This document shows, one piece after another, positions 1-5,723 of a stretch of 5,723 nucleotides of DNA (position 1 is its first letter; each line of letters begins with the position of its first letter). The stretch is taken from NCBI GenBank assembly GCA_964648215.1, contig CAZYMF010000274.1:1-5723 (forward strand), read 5' to 3'. Position numbers and translations under genes: made by a program. Under the pieces are notes generated by a model. It saw only the letters and a program-made list of their open reading frames with translations, ran no database searches and was not told the DNA's origin. This DNA is from CAZYMF01 sp964648215 (lineage in GTDB: Bacteria; Desulfobacterota; Binatia; HRBIN30; JACQVA1).

Positions 1-2
1 AG

Positions 3-631
<629 letters not shown>

Positions 632-635
<4 letters not shown>

Positions 636-1144
636 AGACGCTCAATCCGCGCGTAGGCATTCTCATGGGCAGTGACAGCGACTGGGAGGTCATGTCGGCG
701 GCCGCCGCTCGCCTGGAGCACTTCGGCATCGGCTACGAGGCCCAGGTCACCTCGGCCCACCGGTCGCCGGAGCGCACCATGGCCTACGCAGGCGAAGCAC
801 GTGAGCGTGGCATTCACGTCTTGATCGTCGGGGCCGGAGCCGCAGCCCATCTCGCGGGCGCGGTGGCCGCGCACACCACCCTCCCCGTCATCGGGGTGCC
901 GCTCGACGCCACCAGCCTGCACGGGCTCGACGCGCTGCTCTCCACCGTGCAGATGCCCTCTGGAGTGCCCGTCGCCACGGTAGCGATCGGCAAGGCGGGA
1001 GCGGAGAACGCCGCCATTCTCGCGGCGCAGATTCTCTCCCTGGCCGATTCCGCGCTGGCGCAGAGACTCGACGAGTTCAAGGGCGACCTCGCACGCCAGG
1101 TCGACGAGAAGAATGCCCGCCTCGACAGCAAGCGCGCCGGCTGA
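632..1144 (+). CDS. purE: N5-carboxyaminoimidazole ribonucleotide mutase, class I PurE
   Basis: PurE class I converts N5-CAIR to CAIR in de novo purine synthesis, normally using N5-CAIR made by PurK. The 170-residue length fits the bacterial class I enzyme, a homo-octamer of small flavodoxin-like subunits. Visible motifs are MGSDSDW at residues 12-18 (phosphate/nucleotide loop), SAHRSP at 41-46 whose His43 corresponds to the catalytic His of E. coli PurE, GAGAAAHLAG at 67-76, and QMPSGVPVATVAIG at 107-120. Many homologues have HLPG where this one has HLAG, a mild substitution. The QMP-GVPVATV block argues for class I rather than the class II AIR carboxylase of animals. The ATG at 632 is favoured by the start position relative to GSDSD, the nearby GGAG and the ATGA junction with purD. 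No purK is visible, so the partner must lie elsewhere. The 3' end overlaps tsaC by 32 bases. Identification is secure. Confidence 0.97.
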
Positions 1145-1730
1145 AGCGGTCGCCGCCCTGCGCCGGGGCGACTTGGTGGTGTACCCGACCGAGACTCTCT
1201 ACGGTCTCGGTGCCGATGCCACACAGGAGCGGGCGCTGCACCGCCTCGTCGATCTCAAGGTGCGTCCGGCCGGCAAACCGATCTCGGTGCTGATCTCGGG
1301 GCGTGGCATGCTGGAAGAGATTGCCTGCAGCCCGAGGCCGCTGGCCGAGCGGCTGATGGCGCGTTTCTGGCCCGGCCCGCTGACGCTGGTGGTCGCCGCG
1401 CGGTCCGGGGTCTCGGAGATCCTGACGGCCGGCAGCGGCTCGATCGGCGTGCGTCTTTCCAGCCATCCGGCGGCCACCGCGCTGGTGTCGGCCCTCGGCC
1501 ACCCGCTGACCTCACCGAGCGCGAACCCGGCCGGCGCCGAGCCACCGGTCACGATCGACCGGGCCCGCGGCTATTTCGGCGACCGGATCGCGTTTTACGT
1601 CGACGGCGGCCGCCTGCCCGGTGGAGTCGGCTCGACGGTGGTCGACGTGACCGGAGAAGAACCCCGCATCGTGCGCGAAGGCACGATCAGCACGGCGGCC
1701 CTGTACGCCGCTCTTTCCGAGGCAGCCTGA
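1113..1730 (+). CDS. tsaC: L-threonylcarbamoyladenylate synthase (YrdC/Sua5 family)
   Basis: Members of this family make threonylcarbamoyl-AMP from threonine, bicarbonate and ATP. This is the first step of the universal tRNA t6A37 modification; TsaB, TsaD and TsaE then transfer the group. The 205-residue protein is a single YrdC domain, without the extra C-terminal domain of longer Sua5 proteins. Motifs in order are YPTETLYGLG (24-33), the Lys/Arg loop KVRPAGKP (49-56), FWPGPLTLV (85-93), GVRLSSHP (112-119), TSPSAN (133-138), GGVGSTVVDV (170-179) and IVREG (186-190). The ATG at 1113 puts 24 residues before PTET, as in E. coli TsaC, and no other good start lies closer. It implies a 32-base overlap with purE, with only a weak purine-rich region (GACGAGAAG) ahead of it. 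The stop shares one base with the next gene. The family also contains YciO/YwlC paralogues of less certain role, so the exact symbol is slightly less secure than the family. Confidence 0.92.
   Translation: MPASTASAPAEAVAALRRGDLVVYPTETLYGLGADATQERALHRLVDLKVRPAGKPISVLISGRGMLEEIACSPRPLAERLMARFWPGPLTLVVAARSGVSEILTAGSGSIGVRLSSHPAATALVSALGHPLTSPSANPAGAEPPVTIDRARGYFGDRIAFYVDGGRLPGGVGSTVVDVTGEEPRIVREGTISTAALYAALSEAA
1719..1722 (+). promoter_or_regulatory. Ribosome binding site of the DUF1015 gene
   Basis: GAGG at 1719-1722 sits 7 bases before the ATG at 1730, within the last codons of tsaC. The spacing is near ideal and supports this start, which shares base 1730 with the tsaC stop (TGATG). Confidence 0.55.
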
Positions 1731-3061
1731 TGAACCTGCGACCCTTCCGCGCGCTGCGCTACGACGCCGCGCGCGTCACGCTTACCGATGTCGTTGCGCC
1801 GCCGTACGACGTCATCGACGACCCCTATCGCGATACCCTCTACGAGCGGAACCCTTACAATGTGGTGCGCCTGATTCTCAATCGCGACGCCGACCGCTAC
1901 ACGTCCTCGGCGCGGCAGCTACGCGATTGGATCGGAAGCAGCGTGCTGCGTCAGGACGAGGTCCCGGCCCTGTGGCTCTATCGACAGGCATTCACCCACG
2001 CGGGGCGGCCCTTCGAGCGCACCGGCGTGATCGGGGCCATGCGGCTGGAGCCGTTCAGCAGCGGCCGCGTGCGCCCGCACGAGCGCACGCTGTCCGGGCC
2101 CAAGGAGGATCGCCTGCGCCTGCTACAGGCCTGCCACGTGAACCTGAGCCCCATCTTCGGCCTGTACGCGGATCAGCCCGGCCTGCTCGACCAGGCGGGT
2201 GCCGCCGCCGCCCGTCAGGCGCCTCCGATCGACCTCACCGACGATTTCGGCGTGCGCCATCGCGCCTGGCCGCTCGCCGATCATGCTCGGATCGGCGAGA
2301 TCACCGCCTCCCTCGCCAGCGAGACGATCTATATCGCCGACGGCCATCATCGCTACGAGACCGCCCTCGGCTTCCGCGATCGCCTGCGGGCGCAGGGCGG
2401 CCTGGCCGACGACGCCCCCGCCAACTTCATCATGACCTATCTGTGCAGCATGGACGATCCGGGCCTGCTGGTGCTCCCGACCCACCGCATCCTGAGCGGC
2501 CTGCAAGACTTCGATTCGGCGGCCTTCGTGAGCGCCTTGCGGCGCGACTTCGAGGTGCGCTCGTTTCCGCGCTCCATCGAAGGACGCGCTCAGCTGCTCG
2601 CGGCACTGTCGGCCGGCAGAGCGCGCGGGCATTTCGGGGTAGCGCTGCGCGGCGCCGACTTGCTCTACGAGATCCGTCCGTCGTCCGACGAGGTCATCGA
2701 CCGGGCCGCGCCCGAGCTGCCGCCCGTGGTGCGGCGTCTCGACGTGACCATCCTCGACCGTCTCATCCTGCGCGGCGTGCTCGGCCTCAACGCCGACGAC
2801 GCCGCCCGGGCCGGGCACCTGCGGTACAGCCACGAAGAGGCGGAGGCATTCCGCAGCGTCGAGTCCGACTCGGCCGAGGTCTCATTCCTGCTCGGCCCCC
2901 CCGATCTCGACCAGGTGCGAGCCGTCTGCCTCTCGGGTGAGACGATGCCGCAGAAGTCGACCTACTTCCATCCCAAGCTGCTGACCGGCCTGGTCTTCCA
3001 TCCCCTGTCCAACGACCTCGAGACGATCACGCCCGGGGCGACCAGCGCGCCGGCAGCGTAG
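1730..3061 (+). CDS. DUF1015 family protein of unknown function
   Basis: The 443-residue product matches the widespread bacterial and archaeal DUF1015 family from end to end. No biochemical role is firmly established for the family to my knowledge. Recognisable conserved blocks are FRALRYD (6-12), VVAPPYDVI (21-29), NPYNVVRLIL (41-50), LEPFSSGRVRPHERT (106-120), GPKEDRL (123-129), the strongly conserved ADGHHRYETAL (203-213) and a C-terminal QKSTYFHPKLLTGLVF (408-423). The HERT, KED and DGHHR clusters are polar residues of the kind expected at an active or nucleotide/metal-binding site. That is inference. No signal peptide or membrane segment is visible, so it is probably cytoplasmic. The ATG at 1730 follows a good GAGG and begins just before the first conserved block, so the protein looks full length. 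It overlaps tsaC by one base and is followed after 23 bases by the DUF309 gene, which suggests co-expression. Family assignment is firm; function is unknown. Confidence 0.9.
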   Translation: MNLRPFRALRYDAARVTLTDVVAPPYDVIDDPYRDTLYERNPYNVVRLILNRDADRYTSSARQLRDWIGSSVLRQDEVPALWLYRQAFTHAGRPFERTGVIGAMRLEPFSSGRVRPHERTLSGPKEDRLRLLQACHVNLSPIFGLYADQPGLLDQAGAAAARQAPPIDLTDDFGVRHRAWPLADHARIGEITASLASETIYIADGHHRYETALGFRDRLRAQGGLADDAPANFIMTYLCSMDDPGLLVLPTHRILSGLQDFDSAAFVSALRRDFEVRSFPRSIEGRAQLLAALSAGRARGHFGVALRGADLLYEIRPSSDEVIDRAAPELPPVVRRLDVTILDRLILRGVLGLNADDAARAGHLRYSHEEAEAFRSVESDSAEVSFLLGPPDLDQVRAVCLSGETMPQKSTYFHPKLLTGLVFHPLSNDLETITPGATSAPAA

Positions 3062-3084
3062 CCACTGGGCCACAGAGCCTAGTC

Positions 3085-3450
3085 ATGCACCCGGAGCTGG
3101 CGGCAGCCATCGATCTGTACAATCGCGGCGAGTATCTCGATAGCCAGGTCCGCTTCGAGCAGGCAATGCTGGAGCTCCCCGAAGGCGACCGCGCCTTCGC
3201 CAAGGGGCTGCTCATGCTGGCCGGCGCCATGCACCTCTATTTTCATCGCGGCGGCGGGCGCGGGACCTTCAACCTGATGCGGCAGATGCTGGTCACCGTC
3301 GACGACTATCGACCGCGGCACCTCGGCGTGGAGGTCGAGGAGCTGTTCGAAGCCGTCAGTGCCTATCTGGAGGACCTCGAGTCGCGCAAATCGCGCCAGC
3401 CCCGCTTCATCGATCGCTGGCTGGTGCCCCGGATTCGCACGCGCCGTTGA
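3085..3450 (+). CDS. DUF309-family small protein, divergent
   Basis: The 121-residue protein resembles the DUF309 family, small all-helical proteins without a settled function. The family pattern is an N-terminal 'NRGEY' helix followed by His-x-x-Leu-Glu-x-x-Trp, then a helix with a G-L-(I/L)-x-L-A segment and a Gly-rich turn. Here NRGEY is at residues 13-17, FAKGLLMLAGAMHLYFHRG at 38-56 and the turn GGGRGTFNL at 56-64. The usual His (here Gln21) and Trp (here Met28) appear to be replaced, while Glu25 is kept, so this is a diverged member or a close relative. The C-terminus is basic (RWLVPRIRTRR, 111-121). No signal peptide or transmembrane helix is evident. It begins 23 bases after the DUF1015 stop with only a weak GAG-type ribosome site, and its stop overlaps the start of the MoxR gene as TTGA. 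Family assignment rests on pattern memory and is moderately confident. Confidence 0.75.
   Translation: MHPELAAAIDLYNRGEYLDSQVRFEQAMLELPEGDRAFAKGLLMLAGAMHLYFHRGGGRGTFNLMRQMLVTVDDYRPRHLGVEVEELFEAVSAYLEDLESRKSRQPRFIDRWLVPRIRTRR
3447..3450 (+). promoter_or_regulatory. TTGA stop/start overlap deciding the MoxR gene start
   Basis: The bases TTGA combine a TTG start with the TGA stop of the DUF309 gene. No good Shine-Dalgarno precedes it, so initiation would rely on ribosomes finishing the upstream gene. The in-frame GTG at 3483 is the main alternative and also lacks a ribosome site. Confidence 0.4.
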
Positions 3451-4358
3451 CGCCGGCGGCAAAAAGCCCCAACATCCCGCCCGTGCAGATCACTCCGGAG
3501 CTCGTCCGCGACGGCCTGCGTCGCGCCCGCTATCTCACCACAGCCGCGGTCGAGACGACGCTGTACCTGTCGCTGGTGCTCGAGAAACCCCTGCTCATCG
3601 AGGGGCCCGCGGGCGCCGGCAAGACCGAGATCGGCAAGGTGCTCGCCGAGACGCTGCAGACCGACCTGGTGCGCCTGCAATGCTACGAAGGGCTGGACGA
3701 GGCCAAGGCTCTGTACGAGTGGAACTACCAGAAGCAGCTGCTCCGCATCCAGGCCGATCGCGAGCAGGAGCGCAGCTGGGAAGAGGTCAACCAGCACATC
3801 TTCTCGCGCGACTATCTGCTCGAACGACCGCTGCTGCGGGCCATCGCCGCGCCGCGCAAGGTGGTGCTGCTGATCGACGAGATCGACAAGGCCGACGAGG
3901 AGTTCGAGGCCTTTCTGCTCGAGGTGCTGAGCGACTTCCAGGTCAGCATCCCCGAGCTGGGAACCGTGACGGCGCAGACGCGGCCGGCGGTGGTGCTGAC
4001 CTCGAACCGGGCCCGTGAGCTGTCCGAGGCCCTCAAGCGGCGCTGCCTCTATCTCTATCTCGACTTCCCCGGCGTCGAGATCGAACGGGAAATCATCGCC
4101 CTCAAGGTCCCCGATCTCGACGCGCGCCTGCAGGACCAGGTGGCTCGGTTCGTCAACGGGCTGCGCAAGCTCGACCTGCGCAAGGCACCCAGCATCGCCG
4201 AGACCTTGGATTGGGCGCGCGCCCTGCGCGCCCTGGGAATCAAGGAACTGGACGCCGCGACCGTGCGCAAAACCCTCAACCTCGTCCTCAAGCACGAGGA
4301 GGACCTGCGCCAAGCCGAGACCAAGAGCGGTGGCCTGCTGGCCGGGTCGAAGTCATAG
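3447..4358 (+). CDS. MoxR-family AAA+ ATPase, CoxD-like
   Basis: MoxR AAA+ ATPases work with VWA-domain partners as chaperone-like machines, often to insert metals into or activate enzyme complexes. The CoxD branch matures CO dehydrogenase. The 303-residue product shows Walker A GPAGAGKT (53-60), the subgroup block LQCYEGLDEAKALYEWNY (77-94), Walker B LLIDEID (141-147), the block FEAFLLEVLSDFQVSIPELG (153-172), sensor 1 TSN (185-187) and an arginine finger candidate in LKRRC (196-200). The block AETLDWARAL (251-260) occupies the expected sensor 2 region. All catalytic elements are intact. The start is uncertain. TTG at 3447 overlaps the upstream stop as TTGA and would allow coupling. GTG at 3483 would also keep the whole AAA+ core. 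Neither has a clear Shine-Dalgarno. The CoxE-like gene 40 bases downstream supports a functional pair. The exact MoxR subfamily is an inference from the CYEGLD and ETLDW patterns. Confidence 0.93.
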   Translation: MTPAAKSPNIPPVQITPELVRDGLRRARYLTTAAVETTLYLSLVLEKPLLIEGPAGAGKTEIGKVLAETLQTDLVRLQCYEGLDEAKALYEWNYQKQLLRIQADREQERSWEEVNQHIFSRDYLLERPLLRAIAAPRKVVLLIDEIDKADEEFEAFLLEVLSDFQVSIPELGTVTAQTRPAVVLTSNRARELSEALKRRCLYLYLDFPGVEIEREIIALKVPDLDARLQDQVARFVNGLRKLDLRKAPSIAETLDWARALRALGIKELDAATVRKTLNLVLKHEEDLRQAETKSGGLLAGSKS

Positions 4359-4398
4359 GCACGGCGCACCGTGCGCGCTGCGCGCCGGAGCATAGATC
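4359..4398 (+). other. Intergenic gap with small hairpin between the ATPase and VWA genes
   Basis: Directly after the ATPase stop, GCACGG (4359-4364) and CCGTGC (4369-4374) form a perfect 6-base inverted repeat around CGCA. A second G/C-only symmetry (GCGCGC T GCGCGC, 4373-4385) overlaps it. There is no T-run, so this is not an intrinsic terminator. GGAG at 4387-4390, 8 bases before the ATG at 4399, is a good ribosome site for the VWA gene. The hairpin could affect mRNA stability or the ratio of the two proteins, which is inference. Confidence 0.45.
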
Positions 4399-5520
4399 AT
4401 GAGAGTCCGTCTGCTCGGGTTCATCGATCAACTGCGCGCCGCCGGGATCCGGGCGAGCGTTGCCGAGTCCCTGGACGCCGCGGCCGCCGCGAGCGCCCTG
4501 GGCGTGGAGCGCGAAGCGCTACGGGCGGCGCTGGCGGCGACGCTGGTCAAGGACCAGGCGGATCGATCAACCTTCGACTCTCTGTTCGACCGCTACTTTG
4601 CCGTCCCGGAGCGAGAACGGGGCAAGGGGAAGCGGCCGCAATCGACGGGCGCAGGCTCAGGGCTTGGCCAGGGACACGCCGCCGAAGCCCAGCGGCCAGC
4701 CAAGGAGCCCAAGTCCCAACGACACGGGGCTCCACGACTCGACAAGAGCGAGGCGGAGAACAGGCGGCAGCCGAGCCGCGCGGAGCGCGCGGCAGAGCGC
4801 CTGGCGCGCCGGCGAGAGATCCTGACCACGCCCTTCGAGGCCATGGACCCGCGCCTGGTGGAAGAAGCTGGGGAGCTGTTGGAGGAGCTCTCGCGCCGGC
4901 TGCGCGCGCACCTGCGACGCCGACTCCGGCGCGCCCGGCGCGGCCGTCTCGACTTCCGCCGCACCATCCGTGCCTCGCTCGGCAGCGGCGGCGTGCCGGT
5001 GGTGCCCGCCTTCCGCCGCCGCCGGCCGGGCAAGGTCGATCTTCTGGCACTGTGCGATCTCTCCCACTCGACGGCGACCGTGAGCGACTTTCTTCTCGCC
5101 CTGTTGGCGCCGGCCGTGGGCCTGTTTCGACGAGTGCGGCTGTTGGGTTACGTCGATCGGCCGGTGGAGATCTCCTTCGAGCACGGTCACCTCGTGCCGC
5201 ACGAGCCCCTCGACCTGGCGGCACGCTCCGACTTCGGCCGGGTACTGCAGCAGCTCTGGCAGGGCTGGGAGAGCAAGGTCACACGCAATACCCTGCTGCT
5301 CGTCCTGGGCGACGCCCGCAACAACCGGCGTCCGCCGCGCTCCGACCTCCTGGCGCGGCTCCACACTCGCGCTAGGCAGGTCGTCTGGCTCAACCCGGAA
5401 GCGCCGGGGCGGTGGAATACCGGGGACAGCGTGATGCAAAGCTACGCGCGGCACTGCGACCGGGTCATCGCCGCGGGAAACCTGCGAGAGCTCACCGCCG
5501 CCGTCGAATCCGCGCTGTAG
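4399..5520 (+). CDS. CoxE-like von Willebrand factor A domain protein
   Basis: CoxE-like proteins pair with CoxD-type MoxR ATPases and use a VWA domain to bind client proteins or metal. The 373-residue product has three parts. Residues 1-68 are a helical N-terminal region with the typical TLVKDQAD...FDSLFDRYF ending. Residues about 71-140 are a hydrophilic, low-complexity linker rich in Lys, Arg, Glu and Gln. The VWA domain follows a very Arg-rich helix (166-190) and RLDFRRTIRASLGSGGVP (183-200). The metal (MIDAS) motif is DLSHS at 220-224, keeping Asp and both Ser of D-x-S-x-S but with His where Gly is common. Further conserved blocks are RSDFGRVL (276-283), LVLGDARNN (301-309), WLNPE (330-334) and WNTGDSVMQSYA (339-350). 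The SDFG block stands where many VWA domains have the second MIDAS Thr. No signal peptide is seen, so it is likely cytoplasmic. The ATG at 4399 has GGAG 8 bases upstream. It is the last gene of the run. Confidence 0.9.
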   Translation: MRVRLLGFIDQLRAAGIRASVAESLDAAAAASALGVEREALRAALAATLVKDQADRSTFDSLFDRYFAVPERERGKGKRPQSTGAGSGLGQGHAAEAQRPAKEPKSQRHGAPRLDKSEAENRRQPSRAERAAERLARRREILTTPFEAMDPRLVEEAGELLEELSRRLRAHLRRRLRRARRGRLDFRRTIRASLGSGGVPVVPAFRRRRPGKVDLLALCDLSHSTATVSDFLLALLAPAVGLFRRVRLLGYVDRPVEISFEHGHLVPHEPLDLAARSDFGRVLQQLWQGWESKVTRNTLLLVLGDARNNRRPPRSDLLARLHTRARQVVWLNPEAPGRWNTGDSVMQSYARHCDRVIAAGNLRELTAAVESAL

Positions 5521-5594
5521 CTGCCGCCCGGAAAAAGAAAAGGGGAGAGCGAATTCGCTCTCCCCTTTTCCCGGTTCAGGAGCAGCTCGGCCCC
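5521..5594. other. Convergent intergenic region holding the terminator
   Basis: These 74 bases lie between the VWA stop and the stop of the minus-strand gene. Apart from the palindrome at 5537-5570 they hold nothing that I can assign; there is room for no promoter or small gene of any credibility. Confidence 0.7.
5537..5570. terminator. Perfect 34-base palindrome, bidirectional intrinsic terminator
   Basis: The two 17-base arms, GAAAAGGGGAGAGCGAA and its exact complement, meet at a central GAATTC with no mismatch. In RNA the G/C-rich core GGGGAGAGC pairs with GCTCTCCCC, leaving a small AAUU-containing loop. On the plus strand the stem runs into TTTT then CCC, a short U-tract. On the minus strand it is followed by TTTTCTTTTT, a better U-tract. 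It lies 16 bases after the VWA stop and 24 bases beyond the stop of the minus-strand gene. It therefore most likely ends both convergent transcripts, with stronger action on the minus-strand one. Confidence 0.9.
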
Positions 5595-5723
5595 CTAGGA
5601 TTTCTTACCCAAGCGTGACGTCCGAGTCAGCGCCCAGGCCATCGCGGCTCCCAGCAAGCTGATCAACGCCAGTCCAGCCGGGCCGGTCGGGGAAGGTATC
5701 ACCGGAATCGGTGGCCGCGTGCG
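5595..5723 (-). CDS. C-terminus of a protein with sorting-signal-like tail (5' end outside window)
   Basis: On the minus strand an open frame enters at the window edge and ends at TAG (complement of CTA at 5595-5597), giving 42 visible residues. They form three parts: a Pro-rich stretch (RPPIPVIPSPTGPAG, 3-17), a hydrophobic segment (GLALISLLGAAMAWAL, 17-32) and a short basic tail (TRTSRLGKKS, 33-42). This order is the layout of C-terminal cell-surface sorting signals such as PEP-CTERM, IPTL-CTERM and related exosortase targets. The exact motif is not a textbook PEP or IPTL signature. A plain C-terminal membrane anchor is the alternative. Support for a real gene is the continuous frame, the sensible protein pattern and the terminator with a good U-tract just past the stop. 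The main body and any signal peptide lie beyond the window, so the function is unknown. Confidence 0.72.
   Translation of the reverse strand, partial: RTRPPIPVIPSPTGPAGLALISLLGAAMAWALTRTSRLGKKS

Noticed and set aside
1927..2940. Plus-strand 337-codon frame inside the DUF1015 gene
   Set aside because: Its composition is almost entirely Arg, Ala, Pro and Gly, typical of a shifted frame in GC-rich DNA, while the overlapping DUF1015 frame has conserved family motifs.
3363..4313. Long minus-strand open frame of 316 codons opposite the MoxR ATPase
   Set aside because: It lies antisense to a gene with intact Walker motifs, has no recognisable domain and is rich in residues expected from reading GC-rich DNA backwards. 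It is a shadow.
4359..4374. Hairpin after the ATPase gene as an intrinsic terminator
   Set aside because: The stem is short and is followed by GCGCTGCGC rather than a T-run.
4371..5375. Plus-strand 334-codon frame overlapping the VWA gene
   Set aside because: Low-complexity Arg/Gly/Pro/Ala product with no motif; the 4399-5520 frame carries the clear VWA signatures.
3447..5520. CO dehydrogenase maturation operon (true coxDE)
   Set aside because: No coxM, coxS, coxL or other cox gene is present in the window; only the ATPase/VWA pair resembles CoxD and CoxE, so the specific symbols were not given.
5412..5618. Small plus-strand frame running through the terminator
   Set aside because: It overlaps the end of the VWA gene, crosses a perfect hairpin, has no ribosome site and encodes an Arg-rich sequence without features.

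Overview
The window is GC-rich chromosomal DNA from a bacterium. Six co-directional plus-strand genes run from position 1 to 5520 with almost no space between them. They are followed by a strong hairpin terminator and the 3' end of a convergent minus-strand gene. The very high GC content, dense gene packing and gene order suggest an environmental proteobacterium-like lineage (a deltaproteobacterial or Binatota type, or possibly an acidobacterium). That placement is an inference from general impression and is not proven by any marker here. No rRNA, tRNA, mobile element or CRISPR array was seen.

Layout: (1) 3-635, the C-terminal half of purD (phosphoribosylamine-glycine ligase), cut by the window edge. 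(2) 632-1144, purE, class I N5-CAIR mutase, joined to purD by an ATGA overlap. (3) 1113-1730, a TsaC/YrdC/Sua5-family L-threonylcarbamoyladenylate synthase that overlaps purE by 32 bases. (4) 1730-3061, a DUF1015-family protein that shares one base with the tsaC stop. (5) 3085-3450, a small DUF309-family protein with altered signature residues. (6) 3447-4358, a MoxR-family (CoxD-like) AAA+ ATPase that appears to start at TTG inside a TTGA overlap. (7) 4399-5520, a CoxE-like von Willebrand factor A (VWA) protein, the usual partner of such ATPases. (8) 5537-5570, a perfect 34-base palindrome acting as a two-way terminator. (9) 5595-5723 on the minus strand, the last 42 codons of a protein ending in a Pro-rich motif, a hydrophobic helix and a basic tail. 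This is the layout of a C-terminal surface-sorting or membrane-anchor signal.

The first three genes are housekeeping: two purine biosynthesis steps and the first step of tRNA t6A37 modification. The next four form a less understood block, two proteins of unknown function followed by an ATPase/VWA pair of the kind that remodels or activates metalloenzymes. No CO dehydrogenase or other obvious client is present. The overlaps and short gaps suggest that all seven plus-strand genes are co-transcribed from a promoter upstream of the window. The most interesting points are the orphan DUF1015-DUF309-MoxR-CoxE block, the DGHHR motif in DUF1015, and the sorting-like tail of the convergent gene.
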